Assembly: GCF_020283565.1 (NCBI RefSeq) | Contig: NC_060060.1 | Coordinates: 40,982,001 to 41,046,000 of the forward strand | Direction: 5' to 3' | Source of the DNA: Trifolium pratense | Taxonomy: Eukaryota > Streptophyta > Magnoliopsida > Fabales > Fabaceae | Length of the DNA: 64,000 nt | Shown here: positions 46,667 to 59,376 of the stretch, one piece after another | Numbering within the stretch: position 1 is the stretch's first letter | Layout: every line of letters starts with the position of its first letter | Position numbers and translations under genes: made by a program | Notes under the pieces: generated by a model | Database searches by the model: none | What the model was told of the DNA's origin: nothing | What the model saw: only the letters and a program-made list of their open reading frames with translations

Positions 46667-49461
46667 AGCTGTCCACACTTACTAAAATAGTACCAAACAA
46701 AGAATAAATGCATATGGTTTTTCATCATGGTTATACATAATGTAAAACTCCTCTCAAAGCAAGTGGTCTCTTGTGAACAATCTATGTAACCACACTGCTT
46801 GTAAAATGGCTTTTATATGATATAAAACATGAAACCACACTTCTTGTGAAACGGCTTTTTTATGATATAAAATTTAGCTCCTGATATGTATACTTTAATT
46901 TTGTTTGTATAAAGAAGAAAGTCATCACACTTCTTTTTTTATCGATAAATAAAAAGGAAGGTAACCGACATGTATTGAGAGAGTTGATAACATGACTCTT
47001 CTTCACAAAAAAACAAAATGGATTTGATGATTCTTAATTAGAGTCGTCTATTTGAGAGGTAGTCTAGCTCTGATAAAAAAACTCATTTGTCTCAATGCCT
47101 CTGACTCAAAATTAGTTTCGGATTCAGATAATCAAGATTGTGGAAATACCTTAGAAGAGCCTATGTGAGTATAAAGATTCATTCTAATTATGTGTTCATA
47201 CAAAATTACAAATTAAATTATGTCCGCCTACTTTGATCCATGTCTAATTATCTTGGATATATAAATTAAATTAAAAAAAAAAAACTTAAGAAAAAAAAGT
47301 ATAGAGATTTTTTTTTTTACTGAAAAGGAAGTGTTGAGTTAAAAATGTATATATGGGTATAGGAATAACATTATCCATATGTACTAGTACAAGGATATGT
47401 TTTGGAGTGAGCAGATTTCCATCTTAGATTCCATATCTCACAGCTCAGCAGACCATTTTGTGTTTGTTTTTAATATTTGTTGTATTGTATCCATCCTTGT
47501 CCAAATGTTAGAACTTAGAGTAAGTGAACATAATATTACATCTACTTAAATTAAATCCAATGTCTTGAACAATTGTCTCAATGTGATGTGATGATGATCC
47601 TCATTCACTATCGTTTCACGGTTACGTTAAGGTGGGAAGGGTTCATTATTTTCCTATGATGGAAAATTTACATTGATATATATATATTGGTTTACGATCG
47701 ACCTGAAAATCGAATCTAGAACCTTTAATATATTACTCAAATCTCTTATCATTAGACCAAATTTAGTTGCTTATACCTTGATATCTTTGTTTATTTATTA
47801 ATGTTGTCATTCATATTTTGTATAATTTTATACTTGCATCAAACACATTATCATCTAGTAAAATCTCAACCATCGAGATATATCATTTAGTAAAATCTCA
47901 ACCATCAAAATTGAACGGTTGTGATTAAAATCGTAAAAAGCAGTTAAATAACAATCCGGATCTGAGAAAATCGAACATAATTTTGCAAAAATGTGTAGCT
48001 AAAAGCAAAATCACATTTGAATAGCGTATCACAAAGTCAAACATGAACTAACTAATCACAGTTACTAATTAAGAGGAATGAATTCCAACTAAAAGTGTCA
48101 CTAAAATGAAACGGAGAGATAGATTGAATAAAAGCAAACCCGTTATTGCCAAACTGTACTACAGACAAACAAACACAAACTCTTGACTCTTTCTTCTACT
48201 TTTCATCATCTATCTTCTTCTTAATTTTTTTTTTTTGGTCTTCCCGATGTTCATAATAACTCATTACCTATATTTTCTCTGGCACACTTATTGTGAAGAT
48301 AGTGATTGTGGTGGTGACTTGTTCTGGCTGGTGGGGAAGAATAAATGCTGGACCTACACTACAGAGGACAACATGAAGGTGCCCTTTTGGACCATCAAAG
48401 TAACTCATGTTCACAGTCACACATACACAACACAAATTGGATTTACATAGTTAAAAAGGTATCATTGCTTCATAAAGTCATATTTTTAGAATAATTAGAG
48501 ACAAAGAAAAAAATAAACAAAACAAGAAAGAACTCTCCGATGGTTAACGAGCTTTGCAACAAATTGTTTGGGAGAATTGGAGTTTAATTTTTGGTAGTCT
48601 TAGAACATATTCAAGCCACCTCGCAATCGATGTAGGACTTGTTAACACATTCCCTCGCGCTCAATACGGTTGGGCTTGTGACACAAATATAAATGGTGGA
48701 TCACCCGATCAAAACTTGATAGCAAACGGCTTAACGGATCATGGAGAGGCTCTAATATCACCTTAGAACATATTCAGATCATCTCGCAATCGATGTGAGA
48801 CTTCTTAACATATATCGCCGAACTTTAAATTAGCTGACTCGATTAAAATAAAAATAAAAAACTCTCTGATGCACGTGGTTCAAACCTAAGGTTGTTGGCA
48901 TTCTCTGAATTTATATTCACATAATCACAAAACTATTACAAGAAAATTTATTTAATTACATCTGACTATCTCACCTGCTTCCTTTCCAGCAAATGTACAG
49001 CCACCATTTCCATTTCCATTTCCACCCTCTCATCAGTTACTTCAATTTCATTTCATTAATTATTAGTAATACTTTATATTTTACATTTACTTCACCCATG
49101 CCTTCCTTCTTGCTCTCCATTCTTTCTCTCTCTTCATCTACAACAAAACAACTTAAAGCTTCCATTTTTATGCTACCCATTTCAACCCCACATAACCCAT
49201 TTCATTTTTTTTAACACAACATTATGGAATCTTTGTTCTAGATGCTTGAACAAATAATAGTGATTTAAAAAATCTTCACTTTGTTCAAGCTGTCATTTTT
49301 TTTTCTCTCTCTTTCTTAATGAGAATGCTCTAAGTGTTGGTGACAATAATGATGTTTTGTTTCTTATTGGACCGACATTTTGCAAAAACCACAAACATTG
49401 TAGCTGAGAAAACAACACAATAATGTCTGAAGGGTGATCACAAAATCACATTGTTTTCAGC
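46667..49461. other. Intergenic region upstream of the LRR kinase
   Basis: No gene recognised. A 45-bp duplication (ACCACAC, TTGTGAA or TTGTAAA, TATGATATAAAA) lies at about 46788-46872. Bases 48590-48830 contain a degraded repeat that itself recurs (AGAACATATTCA with CTCGCAATCGATGT at about 48602 and 48764). The last 500 bp are pyrimidine-rich with CTCTCTCT stretches and probably form the promoter and leader of the LRR kinase gene. Confidence 0.5.
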
Positions 49462-52239
49462 ATGAGAACACTGTGTCAAATTCATCTTTCTCATGCTCTA
49501 TTCATTCCCATTTTCTGTTTGTTTTGGTCTATTGCAACTGTTTCACCAGCAACTGAGAAAGAGATTTTACTTCAATTCAAGGGTAACATCACAGAGGATC
49601 CATACAATACATTGAGTTCATGGGTTTCAAGTGGAGACCCTTGTCAAAATTACAAAGGTATTTTCTGTAACATTGAAGGATTTGTAGAAAGAATAGTGCT
49701 TTGGAACACTAGCTTAGGTGGTGTGTTGTCACCAGCACTCTCAGGGTTGAAGAGGTTGAGGACATTGACATTGTTTGGAAATCGATTTTCGGGTAATATC
49801 CCAGATGATTATGCTGAACTTAAGTCATTGTGGAAGATCAATGTGAGTTCCAATGTGTTATCCGGTTCGATACCGGATTTTATTGGTGATTTGCCTAACA
49901 TTCGGTTTCTAGATTTATCAAAGAATGGTTTTATTGGAGAGATACCTTCTGCTTTGTTTAGGTACTGTTACAAAACTAAGTTTGTTTCTCTTTCTCATAA
50001 CAATCTTGTTGGTTCAATTCCTTTATCTCTGGTGAATTGCATAAACCTTGAAGGCTTTGATTTTTCTTTCAATAATCTTAGTGGTGTTGTCCCTTCTAGA
50101 ATCTGTGATATTCCTATGTTATCATATGTATCTCTGAGAAGCAATGCCTTATCAGGGAGTGTGAAAGAGTACATTTCTGCATGCCATAGTCTAATGCATT
50201 TGGATTTTGGTAGTAATAGATTTACTGATTTGGCTCCATTCAGCATCCTTGGAATGCAAAATCTTACCTATTTCAATATATCCTATAATGGGTTTGAAGG
50301 TCAAATTCCTGATATGACTTCATGTAGTGAGAGATTAGAGATCTGTGATGCTTCGGGGAATAATTTGGATGGGGTGATTCCATCCAGCATAACTAGATGC
50401 AAGAACCTAAAACTCTTGTCATTGGAGTTGAATAGGCTGAAGGGGAGTATCCCGGCTGATATTCAGGAGTTGCGAGGGCTATTGGTTATCAAACTGGGCA
50501 ATAACTCGATAGGCGGAATGATTCCTGAGGGGTTCGGCAACATTGAGCTGCTTGAATTGCTGGATTTGAGCAACCTAAACCTCACTGGCGAAATTCCGGT
50601 TGACATAACAAATTGCAAGTTTCTTCTTGAGCTGTGAGTTCTGCTATAACTTTCTCAAACTGTTGTATATTAACTTGATTGAACATCTGAACTGTGAATC
50701 AAAACTTAGTTCATTCGTTCGTGTTGCTGCAGGGATGTCTCTGGTAATAACTTAGATGGTGAGATTCCTCCGGCCATTTACAAAATGACAAATCTTGAAG
50801 CCCTTGACCTACGTTATAACCAGCTTAAGGGAAGCATCCCCTCAAGCCTAGGAAACCTGTCAAGGATCCAATACCTAGATCTATCACATAATTCACTTGC
50901 TGGTTCAATCCCTCCTTCTCTTGGAGATTTAAATAACTTGACACATTTTGATCTCTCATTCAACAATCTCTCTGGTGTCATTCCTGATATTGCAACCATA
51001 CAGCATTTTGGTGCACCTGCATTTTCCAATAATCCTTTCCTCTGTGGCGCTCCTTTGGAAACCACTTGCTCAATAAACGGAACTAGATCATCGTCTTCAC
51101 CTCCTGGGAAGACTAAAATTCTCAGCGTCTCTGCAATTATTGCCATTGTTGCTGCAGCTGTCATTCTTACTGGGGTTTGTTTGGTGACCATCATGAGTAT
51201 TAGAGCCCAACGTAGAAAAAAGGACAATGATCAGATTATGATTATTGATGAGAGTACACCTCTAGGATCAAGATCAACAGAATCAAATGTTATAATTGGA
51301 AAGTTGGTTCTCTTCAGCAAAAGTTTACCATCAAAATATGAAGATTGGGAGGCAGGCACTAAAGCATTGCTTGATAAAGAGTCTTTGATAGGTGGTGGAT
51401 CGATTGGTACAGTCTACAAAACCGATTTTGAAGGTGGCATCTCAATTGCAGTGAAGAAGCTTGAGACTTTGGGAAGGATCAGAAATCAGGAGGAATTCGA
51501 AAACGAAATCGGGAGACTAGGTAACATTCAACACCATAATTTAGTTGCCTTTCAAGGTTACTACTGGTCCTCTTCAATGCAATTGATTTTGTCAGAGTTT
51601 GTTTCAAATGGGAATCTTTATGATAATCTACACGGGCATGGTTATCCTGGAACAAGCACAAGTAGAGGTAATAGGGAATTAGATTGGTCTAGAAGGTTCC
51701 AAATTGCACTTGGAACTGCAAGAGCCCTTGCCTATCTCCACCACGACTGTCGACCTCCGATCCTTCACCTCAACCTTAAATCCTCTAATATTCTCTTAAA
51801 TGACAAGTATGAAGCCAAGTTATCTGATTTTGGATTAGGAAAGTTGTTACCGATTTTGGATAATTACGGTTTGACCAAGTTCCACAATGCTGTTGGTTAT
51901 GTTGCACCAGAGTTAGCTCAAAGCTTTAGGCAGAGTGAGAAGTGTGATGTTTATAGTTTCGGAGTCATTCTTTTGGAGCTGGTTACAGGGAGGAAGCCTG
52001 TAGAAAGTCCAACCACAAGTGAGGTTGTGGTTTTGTGTGAATATGTGAGAGGCCTGTTGGAGACTGGCTCGGCTTCACATTGTTTTGATAGAAATTTACT
52101 GGGATTTACTGAGAGTGAATTGATTCAGGTTATGAGATTGGGGATAATATGTACTTCGGAGGATCCTTTAAGGAGACCAAGCATGGATGAGATTGTTCAG
52201 GTCCTTGAGTCCATCAGAAATGGATTGGAATCTCATTAA
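49462..52239 (+). CDS. LRR receptor-like kinase with atypical catalytic loop
   Basis: Two exons (49462-50633 and 50733-52239) join in frame to 892 residues. They carry a signal peptide (1-30), an N-terminal LRR cap with paired Cys (about 60-70), about 16-17 leucine-rich repeats (to about 490), a C-terminal Cys pair (FLCGAPLETTC), one membrane helix (about 520-546) and a kinase domain (about 600-892). The Gly loop GGGSIGTVYK, the ATP-binding Lys in IAVKKLE and the DFG motif (SDFGLGK) are present. The catalytic-loop HRD reads HLN (LHLNLKSSNILL), replacing the catalytic Asp by Asn. Arabidopsis relatives At1g12460 and At1g62950, as I recall them, share this HLN form, so it is a subfamily trait rather than decay. 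The protein would sit in the plasma membrane; the ligand is unknown. The intron splits a codon and its position fits the usual break near the end of the LRR region. Confidence 0.95.
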
Positions 52240-52780
52240 CCAGTAAGAGCTTTTCCATGCAACTCAGAGTTAGAGTAATTGGTTAATTATTAAACTCTTC
52301 CCGGAACGTTAGTATCAGATGGAGCATACATGGAAGGAAATCCAGATCAACTCTGGTTGCTAGAGGGGGGGAGGAGAGGATGAAAATTCTTTAGTAATTC
52401 ATTTTATATCAGTATTACCATTTTTTTATATAGAATTTGTAACATTGCAATAAAAGCAGTTATTCATTCCATTGTTTCAAATGTTTTCAAGGGAAAAACT
52501 GCCTATTATTCGCATCCTCTTTGCTTTTTTCTTCCTTCCAATATTGTTTTTTATTTATTTGAGGTTACAAAGGACACGTTTTTTGTTGCAAACAAACTTG
52601 CATCAATTCGTGTACGGACTCTGGATTCATGCACATACTGCTTAACTTGACTGACTTTTAACTTTGCTGAAAAAATATAACACAGACAGCTGATTATTCC
52701 TATAAGAAGTGATGTTGGCTTCACCACAAGAATAAAGAATCAGTAAAGCAACTAAATTTGCTGAAAAAATTGACGCCGCA
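52240..52780. other. Convergent 3' region between LRR kinase and ACS10-like gene
   Basis: Both genes end here on opposite strands. A plus-strand AATAAA-like signal (GCAATAAAAGC at about 52448) fits the LRR kinase transcript end. No additional gene is seen. Confidence 0.6.
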
Positions 52781-55317
52781 TCAACTTGTAGTCTCAGAAA
52801 TTCTCCCAAGCCGTTCCATTACTACAGGAATATCCTTTTCAGTCAATGTAGTGAAACAAAAACGGAACCATCCAGGTTCAATAGAGTGACAAGAGGAACC
52901 CGGGGTAACATTGATCTTAGCTAGATTCAGTAATCTATCCCAGAGCTCAAGTTCCCCCTTTTCGTTGTAAGATCGGATGAATTTACTCATGTCAGCCCAG
53001 CAGCAAAAACCACCCTTGCTTCTGGTGCACTCAATACCCAACTGCTCTAATCCTGCCACAAATGCATTATGCATTTTGTGCAGCCTCAATTTGTTAGTCT
53101 TTATGAGTTCTTGAATAAACCCTGTATCTGAAATCATGGTGATAAGCAATTGCTGAGTTGGAGCAGAAACAGGTGAGAATTTCGCCAATTTTTTGGAAGC
53201 AGACACAACATTCTCATTATAGGAGTAGATAACTCCCACATTAAAACTCGGAACATATAGCTCATTTGCTAAATCAAACACTATGTGAACTCTGTCCCGA
53301 TCATGATCTTCTGCTTCCATGATTTCTGCCATGCTCACAAACTCTTCGTTTCTATAAGCAGAGCCAGCAAATATTTCATTAGAGATTATGTGAATGTTCT
53401 TCTCTCTAGCAAAGTCCAGAAGATCAAGTAGTGTTTCTCGATTTAACAATTTGCCAGCAGGGTTTGAAGGGTTTGATATTATTACTCCACGAACTTTTTG
53501 ACTACGTTTCTTCGCTTGGTTGAAGGCTTGGTCAAGTGCAGTTATGCTTAGGTTGAAGTCATCAGCGCTGCGACATGGAACATATACTATATCCACCCCA
53601 GTTCTCCATTTTACGGCCTCATCAAAGCTGCAGTATAGGTAAAACTATCATTTTTTTACCTGCAATAAAGCAGATAACTAGACAAGGACTTTGAAGATAG
53701 GAAATTGACTATTACCCAGGACTATGAGGTGTCGGAACAAGGAACACATTTCCATTATCTGCAAGGCAGAAGCTTAGAATTTCAATGGCAGAGATGGCAC
53801 CTGCAGTTAGCACCATATGTGAGGGGTTGAAGAAAACTGGTTTTTCCAAAACTTGAGACATGAAACCAGCCACAACCTGTATGATTAGATAATTAAGATT
53901 GAAACACAGGCTTTGTAGTGATGTAGTTAAAAGAGCAACTTCAAGTGAATGCAAGGCATGCACATGCCATAGAAACAGAGAAGACACCCATCTATATGCT
54001 TATCTTGTAAGTTAGTAATAGTATGCATATATATCAAATTGAGATAATATAACCAATTAAGGTTTCATATCTTACTATAAAAATGTTATGCTCACCATAT
54101 TTGTGCAACTGAACATTATAGTTTACTGACCATGACATCTAGTAAGCTTTAAGATTCTCATATTGGATCAAATAGTCCATGGTCTTGCATTTGATCATGG
54201 ATCATAATTGTTTTTTGTTTAATATGGCCTAAAAAACAGTTTAATATTTGTATATAAAATGACACTGAAAATGTTTAATAGCGGGCAAGGTATACATCAT
54301 CTTTGTAATTATTAATCTTTGTCGAGAAATTTGACTGACCATCTTTTGTGGAGTCTCTCCTTCTAATATTTGTTTTTTGTTCACAAGACTCGAACACGAG
54401 AGTTAGATAACTAATATGTAATATATTACTAGTATTTAGAGTAATGTAGTCTTTTATACTCTTATTTTGTATGATAAACAAAATCATTATGCCAAAACAA
54501 ATAAGTAAGATAAAATCAAGATGGAGTTAATCTAGTCTCAGTGACAAGCTTTATAACACCGACACATTGAATGTGTTTTCCTCGGTGTTTGACACCGACA
54601 CATATGATTACATTGAATTATATCATTTTCTAAATAAAAAATTTGTGTCGAGTATAGTGTTCGGTGTATATATGTGTGTATGTTCGAGTTTCATAGGCGA
54701 GGAATTGAATGAATTAGGAACAAATTACCCACCACTTCGAAGTCCATGAATCCATGGTAAGTAGCAAGGTCAGTGATACTGAGGCAACCGCAATTTGATT
54801 GTGTCTCCAGTATAGCAGCGCTTCCGGTGTGACGAATCCATTCTTGAATCAAGTCCACACATAGCTACAAGTACAACAAAGATGGATTTGAAAACAGTCA
54901 CAAACGCAATTATTTCTAGCCATGAACGAGAAAAGAGTAAGAACTCACAGTGTTTTGTGCCAAACCAAGCTGAATAACACCATCAGGATTATGAATCCGA
55001 TGGTAAGGATTATCTGCAACCATGTTTAAACCTACATAATAAGGAGAATCTACGATGATTGAATTAACCCGACCGGAGACATAAGCGGAGGCAGTTGAGC
55101 CTCTGATTCGCTGCGAGAGAGTGCGTGACAAGGCAGCGAGTTCCGGATGCGGAAGGTTGTTGTTGGTAGCTGTTGGAGGAGGAGTGTTGGCGTTACGATG
55201 ACGTGTCTTAAAATAGAATTGAAGAAAGTATAAAAGAGCACATGGAATAACTGAACCTAAAAAAAGACCCCATGTTCCTTGTTGAACTACTCCTTGCAAA
55301 GGCACTATCACTTTCAT
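52781..55317 (-). CDS. ACS10: ACS10/ACS12-type aminotransferase homologue lacking the PLP lysine
   Basis: Four exons join in frame to 502 residues: 55317-54949, 54864-54733, 53876-53716 and 53627-52781. A hydrophobic N-terminal segment ([19 protein letters not shown], about 18-36) looks like a membrane anchor and matches the ACS10/12 type. The body is a class I/II aminotransferase fold with [38 protein letters not shown] and [11 protein letters not shown] segments. Arabidopsis ACS10 and ACS12 are aminotransferases, not ACC synthases. Unusual here: the segment expected to read SLSKD...FRVG is [14 protein letters not shown], so the lysine that forms the Schiff base with PLP is Asn and the phosphate-binding Arg is Asn; SDEIY reads SNEIF and TPYYPG reads TPHSPG. 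The frame is intact, so this is substitution, not decay. The end of exon 2 could be 54736 instead. Confidence 0.9.
54535..54685. mobile_element. Degraded MITE with ACACCGACACA ends
   Basis: ACACCGACACATTGAATGTG and the inverted GTGTCGAGTATAGTGTTCGGTGT near the right border form loose inverted repeats in intron 2 of the ACS10-like gene. A related stretch with GACACGGCATGTCG and GTGTCGGTATTCGACA lies at about 7725-7850. Confidence 0.4.
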
Positions 55318-55824
55318 TTCATGGCAATTAAACCATTGGCTATTAATTCAATGAAGTTTATGTTATGTTGTATAATATATCAGCAGCAATATTGTGTTTG
55401 ATTAATTCTACTATAGTTAAGGAGTAGTGGATTGGGTTGATGGAAAGAGGAGGCTGCTGAAGAAGAAAAGAGTGAGAGGGAAAGGAATTTTGGATTTTCG
55501 AAAAGCCTACACTCATTCAATCATGTCGTGAGTTGTATTATTGTTATGTTATGTCATTATAAGGTCATGCACCTCATGCTAATATCAATTATTAAGGTAC
55601 TAAAAGAAAGAAAAAAAATTGTTTTCAAAAATATAATTTTTGGATTTATAAAGAGTTGATTATAGGTAGGTTTACTCATGACTTAAAAGTTTAGATGAAT
55701 TGAATCTCAAAACTCATTATAGTTAGAACGCGCTCGAGATTAAGAAAGAGCTGGTAAAACTACATGTTAAATTATATATCCACTTAGATTATCCATTAAC
55801 AAAATTCTTAGGCCAAGTTGAACT

Positions 55825-56141
55825 TGTAACAACCCATACCCCTTTTCTAGGTTTTAGTAGGCAATCCCGACGCGACGTTGTCACCTATGATCTTCTCTAC
55901 TCTCCTCTCTAATAGAGTGTTTGCCTTCAGTGGGAATCGAACGACATACCCTGGGGTTCAGGTACATGCTCAATTGGTACTGGGAATGAATTGAACATAT
56001 ACCTGAATCTCAGGATACGTGGTACGATTCCCACGGAAGGCAAAAATTCTACTAGAGAGGGGGAGTAGAGAAGATTATGAGGTGGCAGCATCGGAATTAC
56101 CTACTATATCTGTTAAAAAAAAAGGGTTCGGGCTGTTACAA
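55825..56141. mobile_element. Foldback element with long inverted arms
   Basis: The ends TTGTAACAACCC and GGGCTGTTACAA are inverted. The arms of over 100 bp pair imperfectly; for example TAGTAGGCAATCCCGACGC, GATCTTCTCTACTC and GCCTTC...GGGAATCG reappear as complements on the right. The 317-bp element has no frame and no clear target duplication. Confidence 0.7.
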
Positions 56142-57362
56142 AACTCATATTGTTATAAGGTTTAAACGATTCCTTCCTTGCCAATTGGGCTAATGTGAGT
56201 TGACTATAGTGTGTGGGTGTGGAAGATTGAAGATAGGAGTAGAAGGATGTGATGATTTCATAACATATGTGTCAATTTCATCTCCTGCGGGTCCTTGTTG
56301 TGGTATTCTACTTTGATATTTGCCGCTCATTTTAGGTATCAGTTATCACTATGTCTCTTTTTAAAACTCACATAGCTAGCTGGCTGCACACTATCCTCCT
56401 CCACCCATTCCACATCCAACTCCTCTTCTTTTCTTTCCTTTTTTTAAACCTTTCTTCTACTAATTTTTTCCTTACTTCCTTCATTGTATTTGCTGGCCCT
56501 GTTTACATGCTGTATTATAGAACAACAATTTTGTATTTTCATCTTATACATGGGCCTATTAGTTTATGCACCATTCAATTGTGCTTTGATTAAGTTAGAT
56601 GGGACAATGTAAGAAATATTAGCTCGTGTCATGACATTGATATCTCTGAAGGAAGTGAATGTTAAAGTGAACTCGGGAGTTTTTGTTGGGTACCAAAGAT
56701 TAAGGACACAAAATGTCATTTAGTGGATGAACTTTACAAATCACCAAACTATACTGCCTTATTCATTTTTATAACTTTATAAATCATCAAATTATGAGAA
56801 TTTTTTTTCTTCCAAATAATCTGGTTGCTAGAATTTCATTTTTTAAAATGAAAGTATCAGCGTTCAAATTCAGGTCTGCATATTACATGCAATGTCTCTA
56901 GCTCGGTATTTTTTCAAAAATATTCTGCCTGAGCTTTAGAACTCGAGTCAGGTTTCAAGTTCTAAAACTCAAACGTTAAAAAATTTTTCACTAAACCTGT
57001 CTTGTCTTATTTCCCTTCCTTCACACCTCCATCAAACCTTTTAGAAAAACCTTTCAAGAATTTTAGAACTCGAAATGTTCCTGATTTATGGATTTTCAAA
57101 CACAAACTATATACATATCATCCCCTTAATTGACAATAAACTATGGTGCTGAGAACTGAGAAGAAATAAGACGTGGGTGGATGATAATGCTTCAAATTTT
57201 TAGAATTCAACAAGGCAAACGATTGGCCAAAAAATGGTAATGCCTCTCCAAAGGCCAATAAGAAGAGGCCACTTAGTGGTTCGAGTTATAGAATTTGAAA
57301 CCTCAAAATCATATTTTGAGTTCTAAAACTTGAACATTTTCTTTTTTTAATATTAGATTTTT

Positions 57363-57667
57363 GGCTTAATTAGTAAAATGGTCCCTTAAAGACATTTTTG
57401 GTTTCAGATTGGTCCCTTAAAGAAAAAAAGGTCCAAATAGGTCCCTTAAAGAAAAAAAAGTCCGAATAGGTCCCTTAAAGACATCTCCGTTAATCAATTT
57501 GGTCCCTAAAAAGAGGTCTAAATAGGACCAAACTTATTAATGGAGATGTCTTTAAGGGACCTATTCAGACTTTTTTTTCTTTAAGGGACCTATTTGGACC
57601 TTTTTTTCTTTAAGGGACCAATATGAAATCAAAAATATCTTTAAGGGACCATTTTACTAATTAAGCC
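57363..57667. mobile_element. Foldback MITE with exact 9-bp target duplication
   Basis: TAGATTTTT flanks the element at 57354-57362 and 57668-57676. The ends GGCTTAATTAGTAAAATGG and its complement are perfect inverted repeats. The interior is built of many GGTCCCTTAAAG units on one side and CTTTAAGGGACC units on the other, so the whole element is a large imperfect palindrome. A 9-bp target duplication suggests MULE ancestry. Confidence 0.88.
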
Positions 57668-58890
57668 TAGATTTTTCAATACTCTTAATTCTAGAATTCA
57701 AGCCGAACATTTTTTAGATTTTAAGAAATGCGCGTGAAAATTAGGGAAAACAAATTATATCAAACAGCTAAAGCGTCGATGAGAAGATTAGGGAAAACAA
57801 GTTATACCAAACTATAGCTAAAGCTCATATAATTTGGCCTCATCGTGCATGTTGGGGCCTCAATTTTTTGGTTTTTCTGAACATTATAAATTCAATCAAC
57901 TAATAAATTTGTTATAAGCTATCGTAATAACTTATTAATTATCCACTATGATATTCGCTCCTCTCACATTCTCTCATATTCATTCGTTGGAGTTGCTTCG
58001 TTCCTCCGCATCCCAAAGCATGCTGACCTCCTAAGCGCGAAACACTAAGTAATCCAAGCCAGCCCACATTACTTATTAGTAGTGGATAATCATATTTCTT
58101 AGATCATCTCCAATGGTGGTAATTATTTTTTTTAAGTACCAGTACCTAATAGGTACCCCATTAGAGCAAAACACAAAAGAGTACTTATTACCTAATAGAT
58201 ACTGTTTCTTAAATAAGCATTGATGAGATAGTCTTACATAGCACATGCACTTAGGCACAAAATTTAAGCGCACACACATAAATCAAAAAAATTAAAAGAA
58301 AAAATCAAACAAGATCTTATATGATAATATTTACATTTATATACTTTTAGAAAAATACGGTCAAAATAAGACATATGAATAATGTATTTAGTCAAATGAG
58401 GTCTTATTAAATGGGACGGAGGTAGTAATATTTAGTGTTGTGCCTAACCAAGTATTTCTTAGCATTGATACATATATGTTTAACTGAGACTTATTTATAA
58501 TGATGTAGAGAGTTATTAGTGAGATGTAAAGTTACTTTTTCTTTTTACAATGTTTGCAATGAAAATTGAACCTAAAACCTAATGCATAATATTTAGAACT
58601 TTTAAATAGACGCTGAGTTGCAGTAAATTAAATGTTTATTAAGTACTACTATTATTTAAAAATGGGTCTTGCTAAGGATACCAATAAAAAGAAAATTCCG
58701 CATAAAAAAAAAAACACTTTTTACATTTTTTAGAGGTTGATACACAAGTTTCGAGAAGACTTTATCATACTTGCTTCCTTAACTACACAAATTATAAATA
58801 AATTATGTGTAAGTTAAATATCAAAAAATGAGTAGATCTGTTGTAGATGCAACTCAATGTTTTAAAATTTCTTTAATTTATTTTTAAAAA

Positions 58891-59109
58891 GGTTTAATTA
58901 CTAAAATAGTCCTTTAAAGATATTTTTGGTTTCATATTTATCCCTTAAAGAAAAAAAAGTTTGAATAGGTCTTTAAAGAAAAAAAAAATTTGAATAGGTC
59001 CCTTGAAGACATATCCGTTAATCAGTTTGGTCATTTCCGTCCATTTTTTCGAGGACCAAACTGATTAACGGAGATGTCTTTAAGGGACCAAACTGATTAA
59101 CGGAGATGT
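58891..59109. mobile_element. Partial relative of the 57363 foldback MITE
   Basis: Starts GGTTTAATTACTAAAATAG and carries the same CCTTTAAAG, GGTCCCTTGAAG and CTTTAAGGGACC units, but its right end is lost. It includes a duplicated CAAACTGATTAACGGAGATG. Confidence 0.7.
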
Positions 59110-59376
59110 TTGAAGTTGTAAAAAAAAAAAAAAAACTTAAATGTAAAACTAAAAACGCACGTAGCGGCGCGAGTGCTTTTTGCTGAAGTTTACCGTTGTT
59201 GCCAACTTGACGTTGCCGTCACACACGGAATGGGCTTTTGAGCCGATCCACGAAAACCTATAAATATGTAAAGAAAATCAATCAATCGCATTGCAAATTA
59301 AGTGGTCTCTTTTTCATCTATACAATTTGAGCCTTTGCCTTTTAATCATCGTGTTAATAAATTCGTGCAGATCGAT

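Larger units (their letters stand above)
55318..59376. other. Intergenic region between ACS10-like and NAC genes
   Basis: Promoters of both divergent genes are expected here. It contains a foldback element (55825-56141), a 305-bp foldback MITE (57363-57667), a partial second copy (58891-59109) and a Stowaway-like end near 58380-58430. The 80-codon plus frame at 56351-56593 has no recognisable family and is hydrophobic and T-rich. Confidence 0.5.

Noticed and set aside
48235..48450. 71-codon plus frame upstream of the LRR kinase
   Set aside because: A short frame with a non-ATG start, no family motif, in a repeat-bearing region.
56351..56593. 80-codon hydrophobic plus frame
   Set aside because: T-rich sequence gives Phe/Leu-rich frames by composition; no motif seen.
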